From positions 1 to 64,000 of the forward strand of contig JAFLTE010000016.1 of assembly GCA_022510565.1 (NCBI GenBank): a DNA stretch of 64,000 bases, given 5' to 3'. Below, in pieces: positions 27,306 through 34,348 of this stretch (position 1 is the first letter of the stretch; each line of letters opens with the position of its first letter). Source of the DNA: Lachnospiraceae bacterium (lineage in GTDB: Bacteria; Bacillota; Clostridia; Lachnospirales; Lachnospiraceae). Both the position numbers and the translations under genes were made by a program. The notes under the pieces are model-generated. The model had not been told where the DNA came from, made no database searches, and saw only the letters and a list, made by a program, of their open reading frames with translations.

Positions 27306-27797
27306 ATGAAAGGCAATTCTTGGACGATTACAGACGGTAACGGAATGACACATCAACTTAGTATCAAGGTTAAGAGTTTTGGCGGACCGGAGATTACGGT
27401 TGACAGCAACACATACAAAGTTAAGTCTAGCAATTGGCTGGTAAACGTGATTGACTATTCGGTGGATTTCCCCGGTGCTAACTGCCATATTGTTATGCTT
27501 GGCGGTAAGGCAAGACTCGCGGTAAACGGTACATATAATGATGATCAGACACCTTACGAGCCGGTAGCTAACACTCCGACATGGATATGGGTATTGGTTG
27601 CGCTCAGTATTATCGGCGGCTGGTTCTTCGGCGGTATTATATTTGCTGCAATCGGTGCTGCATTTAGTACGGTATACATTTCAGCATCGTTAGAGAAGAA
27701 AAATTCAAAAGTTATTATCATGTTTGTTATATTTGCTGTACTCTGCGCAATTTGGTTCGGAGTGCAGTTCGCTTTAAAGCTCAACGGTGTTTTGTAA
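27306..27797 (+). CDS. Small membrane protein with N-terminal beta domain
   Basis: A 163-residue protein of unknown function. Residues 1-80 look like a soluble beta-rich domain (SWTITDGNGMTHQL, ITVDSNTYKVKSSN, ARLAVNGTY); residues about 93-125 and 136-160 are hydrophobic helices. AAGGAG precedes ATG 27306. Forty-three bases before a DUF4190 membrane protein, so probably one unit. No family assigned. Confidence 0.8.
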   Translation: MKGNSWTITDGNGMTHQLSIKVKSFGGPEITVDSNTYKVKSSNWLVNVIDYSVDFPGANCHIVMLGGKARLAVNGTYNDDQTPYEPVANTPTWIWVLVALSIIGGWFFGGIIFAAIGAAFSTVYISASLEKKNSKVIIMFVIFAVLCAIWFGVQFALKLNGVL

Positions 27798-27840
27798 GGA
27801 GTAAGAACTTAGCGTTAAAGGCTTAGTAACGGAGGAAAAG

Positions 27841-28407
27841 ATGGACGGTAATTACGGACAGAATCAGAATTGGCAGGATCCTAACCAAGGTCAGCCCAAT
27901 CAGAACTGGCAGGATTCGAATCAGGGGCAGTATAATCAGAGCTGGCAGGATCCGAACCAGGGGCAGTATAATCAGAATTGGCAGGACCCTAATCAAAACC
28001 AGCAGAATCAAAATTGGCAGAACCAGAATACCTATTACAACGGGTATAATAACGGACAGCCTAACAATGGCTATCCCAATCCCAATATGCCCAATCAGGG
28101 ACCTATGGGAAATAACGGATATAACAATTATTCCCCCAACGCTTACAACGGACCAATCGTGGTAGCCAATGCGGTGCCGACCAAGACCGGTGGTCTCGCT
28201 GTGGGCAGTTTGGTCTGCGGTATTATTTCCATACTTGGATTCTGGTCGGTTATTACTTTTATTGTAGCTATTATCGGTGCTGTGCTCGGCGCAGTCAACA
28301 ATGCGCAGGACAATCCGAATAAGGGTATGGCGATTGCAGGTATTATTTTAAATGTTATCGGTTTTCTGCTTTCGATTTTCTTTATTATTATTTTGTTGGA
28401 GATATAG
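27841..28407 (+). CDS. DUF4190-type membrane protein with Gln/Asn-rich repeats
   Basis: A 188-residue protein. Residues 9-65 are four to five copies of a 12-residue Gln/Asn repeat (QNWQDPNQGQYN and variants), then a Gly/Asn/Pro-rich linker, then two helices (about 117-147 and 160-186) with GLAVGSLVCGIISILG and GMAIAGIILNVIG, the DUF4190 pattern. The low-complexity arm is predicted disordered. GGAGG precedes ATG 27841. Function unknown; proteins of this group are small membrane proteins often with such Q/N/P-rich arms. Confidence 0.85.
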   Translation: MDGNYGQNQNWQDPNQGQPNQNWQDSNQGQYNQSWQDPNQGQYNQNWQDPNQNQQNQNWQNQNTYYNGYNNGQPNNGYPNPNMPNQGPMGNNGYNNYSPNAYNGPIVVANAVPTKTGGLAVGSLVCGIISILGFWSVITFIVAIIGAVLGAVNNAQDNPNKGMAIAGIILNVIGFLLSIFFIIILLEI

Positions 28408-28430
28408 CAAAATAGAATTTAAAAAATGTG

Positions 28431-28459
28431 TTGACAGAAGATTCCGGTGATGATAGAAT
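28431..28459 (+). promoter_or_regulatory. Promoter of amt-PII gene
   Basis: Perfect TTGACA, 17-base spacer, TAGAAT. Predicted start near 28466, giving a leader of about 130 bases. Confidence 0.85.
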
Positions 28460-28478
28460 CCGTTTCAGAGAGAGCAAA

Positions 28479-28508
28479 GGTGCTGTGATTATTCGCAGCA
28501 TCTTTTTT
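28479..28508 (+). terminator. First hairpin plus T tract in amt leader
   Basis: GGTGCTG/CAGCATC (one wobble), which can extend inward to a 6-base ATTATT loop, followed by six T. It starts only about 13 bases after the predicted transcription start, so it would terminate the gene's own transcript: an attenuator candidate. Confidence 0.75.
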
Positions 28509-28529
28509 CTTTCAAAATATATTATAAGA

Positions 28530-28580
28530 GGTACGGAGCAATGGCGCTTGCACAATAGGCGCGTTGTATCCGTATTTTTT
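28530..28580 (+). terminator. Second hairpin plus T tract in amt leader
   Basis: TACGGA/TCCGTA outer arms with CAA/TTG and GCGC/GCGC inner arms, then six T, ending just before the GAGGAGG ribosome site. A second terminator-like structure between promoter and start codon. Confidence 0.65.
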
Positions 28581-28598
28581 ATGTGAGGAGGAATTATT

Positions 28599-30368
28599 GT
28601 GACAGAAGAAATTATGGAGGTCCTGAACGGACAGGTGTTTGGTGTCTGGTTTCTAATCGGCGCAGCGTTGGTGTTCTGGATGCAGGCGGGCTTCGCCATG
28701 GTTGAGGCGGGTTTCACCAGAGCTAAGAATGCAGGAAACATTATTATGAAGAACCTAATGGATTTCTGTATCGGTACGGTAATGTTTATACTGATTGGTT
28801 TCAGCCTGCTGCTCGGAGAGGATATGGTCGGGCTTATCGGTAAGCCGGGATTTGACATTTTCACGAGTTATGAGAATTTTGATTGGTCCAATTTCGTATT
28901 CAATCTGGTATTCTGCGCTACAACCGCAACAATTGTGTCCGGTGCGATGGCAGAGAGAACAAAATTCTTAAGCTACTGTATTTATTCGGGCATAATTTCC
29001 GCATTGATTTACCCTATTGAAGCACACTGGATTTGGGGTGGCGGTTGGCTTGCTCAGTTAGGTTTCCACGATTTCGCGGGTTCCTGTGCCATACATATGG
29101 TGGGTGGTATTTCGGCGTTGGTCGGTGCCAAGATTCTCGGTCCTCGTATCGGTAAGTTCACGAAAGGTAAGGACGGTAAGATTACTAAAGTAAATGCATT
29201 TCCCGGGCATAATCTTCCGCTCGGTGCTCTGGGTGTATTTATTTTGTGGCTTGGCTGGTACGGATTTAACGGTGCAGCGGCGACAACAGTTGAACAGTTG
29301 GGATCCATCTTTGTGACAACTACAATTGCTCCTGCGATTGCAACCGTTGTATGCATGATTTTTACATGGATTAAGTACGGTAAGCCTGATGTGTCCATGT
29401 GTTTAAATGCTTCTTTGGCAGGTCTGGTTGCCATTACGGCACCCTGTGATGTGACGGATGCTTTCGGAGCGATTGTAATCGGTGCCTTTGCCGGTCTGTT
29501 AGTAGTGTTTGGTGTTTGGCTCCTAGATTATAAATTACGTATTGATGACCCGGTAGGTGCGGTTGCGGTTCACTGCTTAAACGGTATCTGGGGTACCATT
29601 GCGGTAGGCCTTTTTGCGACCAATACGGCACCTGAATATGCAATCGCAAATGCGTCGGGTGAAGAACTGGTTGGCCTTTTCTACGGCGGCGGATTTGAAC
29701 TGTTGGGATTACAGCTTCTTGGATTTGTCTCGGTTGCAGCATGGTCGGCGGTTACTATTACGATAGTCTTCTTTGTAATCAAAGCAATTATCGGTCTGCG
29801 TGCTTCCGAGGAAGAAGAGATTATCGGTCTGGACGCTACGGAGCATGGTCTTGCATCGGCATACTCAGGCTTCAGCATTATGGACGTATCCAACACCCTG
29901 TCCATGGATGTGAACGAGAACACAGATCTCGGTGTGGAGAATTACAACGAGGCATCCGAAGTACAGAAGAACGCTGCGGTCAAAGTTGCTCAAGTGCCTA
30001 TGGCATCCGCAACAGGAATCTATAAAGTATCAATTATTGCAAAACTGTCCAGATATGACCAGTTGAGAAAGGCAATGAACGATTTGGGTGTAACCGGTAT
30101 GACGGTGACACAGGTTATGGGCTGCGGCATCCAGAAAGGTGCCGGCGATATGTATCGTGGTGTCGAGATGGATGCGACTTTATTGCCGAAGGTTAAGGTT
30201 GAAGTCGTAGTCAGCAAGATCCCGGTAGAGTCCGTTATCGAGGCTGCCAAGAAAGCTCTCTATACGGGACATATCGGAGACGGTAAGATTTTCGTATACA
30301 ATGTTGATAAAGTTGTTAAGGTTCGTACAGGTGAAGAAAACTTTGCAGCATTGCAGGATGTTGAGTAA
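28599..30368 (+). CDS. amt: Ammonium channel Amt fused to a PII signalling domain
   Basis: Residues 1-about 405 form an Amt/MEP ammonium channel with about eleven helices and family segments such as GFAMVEAGF, IEAHWIWGGGW and GWYGFNG. After a linker, residues about 475-589 form a PII (GlnB/GlnK) domain: LRKAMNDLGVTGMTVTQV, T-loop start GCGIQKG, and GKIGDGK-like GHIGDGKIFVY. Against E. coli GlnB, Gln39 and Lys58 (2-oxoglutarate contacts) are kept, Arg38 is Ile and the uridylylated Tyr51 is Met. So the channel carries its own PII regulator, probably sensing nucleotide/2-oxoglutarate without uridylylation. GTG start after GAGGAGG. Confidence 0.95.
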   Translation: MTEEIMEVLNGQVFGVWFLIGAALVFWMQAGFAMVEAGFTRAKNAGNIIMKNLMDFCIGTVMFILIGFSLLLGEDMVGLIGKPGFDIFTSYENFDWSNFVFNLVFCATTATIVSGAMAERTKFLSYCIYSGIISALIYPIEAHWIWGGGWLAQLGFHDFAGSCAIHMVGGISALVGAKILGPRIGKFTKGKDGKITKVNAFPGHNLPLGALGVFILWLGWYGFNGAAATTVEQLGSIFVTTTIAPAIATVVCMIFTWIKYGKPDVSMCLNASLAGLVAITAPCDVTDAFGAIVIGAFAGLLVVFGVWLLDYKLRIDDPVGAVAVHCLNGIWGTIAVGLFATNTAPEYAIANASGEELVGLFYGGGFELLGLQLLGFVSVAAWSAVTITIVFFVIKAIIGLRASEEEEIIGLDATEHGLASAYSGFSIMDVSNTLSMDVNENTDLGVENYNEASEVQKNAAVKVAQVPMASATGIYKVSIIAKLSRYDQLRKAMNDLGVTGMTVTQVMGCGIQKGAGDMYRGVEMDATLLPKVKVEVVVSKIPVESVIEAAKKALYTGHIGDGKIFVYNVDKVVKVRTGEENFAALQDVE

Positions 30369-30399
30369 GCGTATACCTATATCCCTTAGTTTGTATATA

Positions 30400-30440
30400 A
30401 AACGGGCCCCCGGTGCTTCCACCGCCGGGGGTTCGTTTTA
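30400..30440 (+). terminator. Terminator of amt-PII gene
   Basis: Long GC-rich stem: AACG, GCCCCCGG against CCGGGGG, CGTT, then TTTATATT. Confidence 0.85.
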
Positions 30441-30607
30441 TATTGAAAAAAATAAATGAAAATTATGTCAAAATTTTATACTGTATTGCCTTAATTTTCC
30501 TTATTATGATATTATAATTTTGTTATAGTTTATAAAAGTTTATAAAGAATGCCGTGACAAAATATCATATAGCGGCATATGCAAACAATCACATAACGGA
30601 GGATGCC

Positions 30608-32023
30608 ATGAGAAAGACTAAAATCGTATGTACACTTGGTCCGTCCACGGACAATGAAGACGTATTAAAACAGATGATGATAGAGGGAATGAATGTTGCC
30701 AGATGCAACTTTTCCCACGGTAATTATGAAGACCATAAGAAAAGAATGGACTCGGTGAAGAAACTTCGTAAAGAGGTAGGAAAGCCCGTGGCGATTCTGC
30801 TTGATACGAAAGGTCCGGAAGTGCGTGTCAAAGATTTTAAAGAGGGTAAAGTAACCTTGGAAGAAGGCCAACTGTTTACCCTGACTTCCGAAGATGTGGA
30901 AGGTACTAAAGATATTGTGAGCGTGACCTACAACCGCCTCTATGAAGATTTAGATGTGGGTATGCGCGTCCTGCTCGATGACGGTCTGATTGAGATGAAA
31001 GTGGAGGAAGTGAACAAGACGAATATTGTATGCCGTGTCATCAACGGTGGCACCGTGTCCAATCACAAAGGTGTCAATGTGCCCGATGTGGATTTGTCCA
31101 TGCCCTACATCAGCGATAAGGACAGAGAGGACATTCTGTTCGGCATCGAGCAGGATGTAGATTTCATCGCGGCATCTTTTGTACAGAAGAAAGAAGATAT
31201 TCTGCAGCTGCGCAAACTGCTTGAGAAAAACGGCGGAGAAAGCATCAAGATTATTGCAAAGATAGAGAATGCACAGGGCGTTGCCAATATCGACGATATC
31301 ATAGAAGTATCCGACGGTATCATGGTGGCGAGAGGAGATATGGGCGTGGAGATTCCGTACGAGGAAGTGCCCGTGATTCAGAAGAAGATTATTCAGAAAG
31401 TATACTTAGCCGGCAAGAATGTTATCACAGCCACGCAGATGCTGGAGTCCATGATCAAGAACCCGCGTCCTACCAGAGCGGAGACTACCGACGTTGCCAA
31501 TGCGGTGTATGACGGCACCAGCGCAATCATGCTGTCGGGTGAAACGGCGGCGGGAGCATATCCGTTGGAGGCTGTTAAGGCGATGGTCCGTATCGCGGAG
31601 CGCGCAGAGCAGGATATCAATTACCGCAAGCGCTTCTTTCATATCGAGCGTGAGGCTAATCCGGATATCACCGATGCGATCTGTCATGCCACATGCACTA
31701 CGGCGCTTGATTTAAATGCTAAGGCAATTGTGGCAGTCACTAAGTCAGGAACGGCGGCGAGAATGATTTCCAGATACCGTCCGCAGAGCAATATTATTGG
31801 TTGCGCCACTACCGAAAAAGTGTGCAGACAGTTGTCCTTAACATGGGGAGTCGTTCCGTTATTAATTGAAGAAGAGAAAGAAGTTTTCAGTCTTTTTGAC
31901 AGAGCAATCGAAGCAGCTGAGAAGTCAAATCTGTTAGCAAAGGGCGATTTGGCAGTTATCACTTCAGGGGTTCCGATTGGATTCTCCGGCACTACAAATA
32001 TGATGAAGGTACAGGTTGTGTAA
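30608..32023 (+). CDS. pyk: Pyruvate kinase
   Basis: Final ATP-forming step of glycolysis, phosphoenolpyruvate to pyruvate. The 471-residue protein starts MRKTKIVCTLGPSTDNE, with NVARCNFSHGN, LDTKGPEVR, and the active-site signature IIAKIENAQGVANIDDII with the catalytic Lys, then MVARGDMGVEI. No C-terminal PEP-utiliser-like extension. ATG 30608 is chosen for the GGAGG five bases upstream; the frame opens earlier at 30554 without a site. The upstream region is very AT-rich with a TATAAT at 30513-30518 but no clear -35. Confidence 0.97.
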   Translation: MRKTKIVCTLGPSTDNEDVLKQMMIEGMNVARCNFSHGNYEDHKKRMDSVKKLRKEVGKPVAILLDTKGPEVRVKDFKEGKVTLEEGQLFTLTSEDVEGTKDIVSVTYNRLYEDLDVGMRVLLDDGLIEMKVEEVNKTNIVCRVINGGTVSNHKGVNVPDVDLSMPYISDKDREDILFGIEQDVDFIAASFVQKKEDILQLRKLLEKNGGESIKIIAKIENAQGVANIDDIIEVSDGIMVARGDMGVEIPYEEVPVIQKKIIQKVYLAGKNVITATQMLESMIKNPRPTRAETTDVANAVYDGTSAIMLSGETAAGAYPLEAVKAMVRIAERAEQDINYRKRFFHIEREANPDITDAICHATCTTALDLNAKAIVAVTKSGTAARMISRYRPQSNIIGCATTEKVCRQLSLTWGVVPLLIEEEKEVFSLFDRAIEAAEKSNLLAKGDLAVITSGVPIGFSGTTNMMKVQVV

Positions 32024-32075
32024 AATATATTCTGTATTGTAAAACATCTGGGGATTTTGGAGGAATCAGTGCAAA

Positions 32076-33185
32076 TTGATACAAAATGATGATATACAAA
32101 AGACGTTTGAGCAGATGGTAGCAATAGATTCCCCTTCTTTGCAGGAAAGAGAAATGGCGGAATTCATCACAAAGCTGTTTTCTGAGATTGGGATTTCGCT
32201 CAGTGAAGATGACAGTGCAAAAGTCACGGGCTCCACGGCAGGAAATTTGTATGGATATATACCAGGGGGTGGAAAAAAAGCGCCGCTCCTGTTGTCTGCC
32301 CATATGGATACGGTACAGCCTGCCTGCGGGAAAAAGGCTGTCGTCGCACAGGACAAAACGGTGCGAAGCGACGGTACGACAGTACTTGGGGCGGATGATT
32401 TTGCAGGGCTTACAGAGATATATCATGCAGTAAAATATTTGAAAGAAAATAATAAAACGCACAGGGATATTGAACTGTTATTTACTGTCGGGGAAGAGCT
32501 TTACGGTAAAGGGGTAAAAGCATTTGACTGTTCAAAATTAAAAGCAAAGAGCGCCTATGTTCTGGATTTGAGCGGAGAGATTGGTCTGGCTGCATACGCT
32601 GCGCCCACAATTCTTTCTTTCTGTGCTTCCGTGAAGGGACGGTCGGCACATGCGGGATTTTGTCCGGAGGATGGTGTGAACGCCATTTTAGCTGTTTCAA
32701 ATGCAATCAGTAAACTTCCGCAAGGAAAAGTGGATGCACAGACCTCTGCGAATATAGGTATGATTTCCGGTGGGCAAGGTGTAAATATTGTCTCGGAAAA
32801 GTGTATGGTCAGAGGAGAAATACGCAGTCTGAAGCATGAGGCGGCAGTATCGCTTGCAGAGCGCTATCGTGAGGTGTTTGAGAAGGAGGCGCAGATGCTC
32901 GGGGCGACTCTTGAGTGGGATGTGACGGTTGATATCAGAGCATATGAGACGAATACGGACAGCACGGTTGTCCGTGAATACAAAGAGGCGGTACAAGAGG
33001 TAGGAATGGAAGCCCGGCTGCTCAAAACCTTTGGGGGAAGTGATAACAACGTGCTGTCAGAACATGGGATTGAAGGACTGGTGATCGCCAATTCCATGAA
33101 TCAAGTACACAGCTGCCAGGAATATACAAGTATTTTCGAGATGAACAAGGTAGTGGAAATATTGATTTCTTTGCTTGAGGAATAG
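32076..33185 (+). CDS. M20-family metallopeptidase (PepT-like)
   Basis: Predicted cytoplasmic zinc aminopeptidase or tripeptidase. The 369 residues carry metal-ligand motifs SAHMDTV, GADDFAG and the catalytic Glu pair in TVGEELYGKG, plus a dimerisation lid domain (VKGRSAHAG onward) and a late His (MNQVHSCQEY). The start is a TTG at 32076: GGAGG lies 12 bases upstream and nearby ATGs are out of frame. Fifty-two bases after pyk. Peptide specificity unknown; M20 dipeptidases are the alternative. Confidence 0.9.
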   Translation: MIQNDDIQKTFEQMVAIDSPSLQEREMAEFITKLFSEIGISLSEDDSAKVTGSTAGNLYGYIPGGGKKAPLLLSAHMDTVQPACGKKAVVAQDKTVRSDGTTVLGADDFAGLTEIYHAVKYLKENNKTHRDIELLFTVGEELYGKGVKAFDCSKLKAKSAYVLDLSGEIGLAAYAAPTILSFCASVKGRSAHAGFCPEDGVNAILAVSNAISKLPQGKVDAQTSANIGMISGGQGVNIVSEKCMVRGEIRSLKHEAAVSLAERYREVFEKEAQMLGATLEWDVTVDIRAYETNTDSTVVREYKEAVQEVGMEARLLKTFGGSDNNVLSEHGIEGLVIANSMNQVHSCQEYTSIFEMNKVVEILISLLEE

Positions 33186-33261
33186 CAGGACTTATTGATT
33201 TCCAGAGACCGGTCAGTTTTTGCCCGGAAGACCGGTATATAATCTAAATTATTTGAGTGTG

Positions 33262-34203
33262 TCATAAAACCAAACTCACCACAGGAATCGTCACCAGACT
33301 TAAGAGCGTGGACAAGATGATACCCCTTGCAATTGTCTCGCCTTCAGCGTGAAGCTGTTTGGAGAGCATCAGCGGCAGGTTGCCTGCCGGAACGGCTAAC
33401 ATCAATGCCAATGTACTTAAGATCAGAGTATCACCGATGAAAAGGCGGAATAAAATAACGCATCCGATGGGCATCAGAATCTGACGCAGCAACACAAAGC
33501 CGTACAGTCTCGGATGAGAAAAAATATCCTTAAGCGCCATCTGTGCCACGGAAGCACCAAGCACAAGCATGGATAAAAGAGTGGTAGATTGCCCCATGTA
33601 AGTCAGTGTAGACGGTACAATATCCGGCACAGGAAAGTCAATTAAATAAAAAATAATAGTCGCCGCAGCGGAGAGTGTTCCGGCGTTAATGAGTTTTTGC
33701 CATCTTCCGGAAAGAACATTTGTGTCAACCGCTCCTTGTCTTGCCGCAGCTTTCTGTAAGACAGAAATGCCGAACGTATAAATCAGAATATTATAAATGA
33801 GATTATAAATTGACACGAAAATTAGGCACTCCGTACCCAGCACGGCGGATGCCAGGGGAATACCGATAAATCCTACGTTGCCGAAAACGGTAAGCATTTG
33901 ATAGGAATAGTGGTATCCTTTCTCCACACGCAGCATATACGGAATCAGGAAAGCAGCCGCAAGCAGCAAGGCATAGATGACTATGAAGATGATAAGCGCC
34001 GTTCCCAGTTCCCGTAAAGATACTTTAGGACCGTCTCCAAAGGCGGAGCAAATCAAAAGTGCCGGATTCGTCACGTTGACAATAATGCCGGATATCTGTT
34101 TTGATGTCCTTTCGGATAACATTTCCCTCTTATATAAAATCATACCGATTCCTATCAGTATGAAAATCATAATCATCTGCTGTATTACAACCGTGATACT
34201 CAT
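33262..34203 (-). CDS. AEC-family (auxin efflux carrier) transporter
   Basis: A 313-residue membrane carrier with about ten hydrophobic helices in two halves, typical of the AEC family that in bacteria exports or imports malate and other organic anions. Seen: N-terminal MIFILIGIGMILYKREMLSE with IIVNVTNPALLICSAF, GNVGFIGIPLASAVLG, and a C-terminal half with AVPAGNLPLMLSKQL. Stands alone, convergent with the M20 peptidase and divergent from the alpha-galactosidase; a dyad symmetric site lies in the shared upstream region. Substrate unknown. Confidence 0.92.
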   Translation of the reverse strand: MSITVVIQQMIMIFILIGIGMILYKREMLSERTSKQISGIIVNVTNPALLICSAFGDGPKVSLRELGTALIIFIVIYALLLAAAFLIPYMLRVEKGYHYSYQMLTVFGNVGFIGIPLASAVLGTECLIFVSIYNLIYNILIYTFGISVLQKAAARQGAVDTNVLSGRWQKLINAGTLSAAATIIFYLIDFPVPDIVPSTLTYMGQSTTLLSMLVLGASVAQMALKDIFSHPRLYGFVLLRQILMPIGCVILFRLFIGDTLILSTLALMLAVPAGNLPLMLSKQLHAEGETIARGIILSTLLSLVTIPVVSLVL

Positions 34204-34244
34204 AATATAGTTTTGTCCCTTATGTAAATAGTTTGGATTTTGCC

Positions 34245-34262
34245 TGTGATTATTCTATCACA
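34245..34262. promoter_or_regulatory. CRP/FNR-like palindrome
   Basis: TGTGATTATTCTATCACA: six-base arms with a 6-base spacer, exactly matching the TGTGA-N6-TCACA layout of CRP operators. On the minus strand its centre contains TAGAAT, a -10-like hexamer for the AEC gene. It lies between the divergent AEC and alpha-galactosidase genes. Confidence 0.45.
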
Positions 34263-34348
34263 ATTCATATAAAATAAAAACATTTACATAGACTTTTACC
34301 TATCCTCACAGTATAATTAAATCAGTATTTATGAGAGGAGACCTCGCC

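Noticed and set aside
28479..28580. ANTAR-type dual hairpin in the amt leader
   Set aside because: Hairpins are real, but the loops do not show the expected A at position 1 and G at position 4, so I do not assign the family.
33208..33236. ACCGGTC/GACCGGT inverted repeat between the M20 peptidase and AEC genes
   Set aside because: The loop is 15 bases and no T tract follows on either strand, so a terminator call is not justified.
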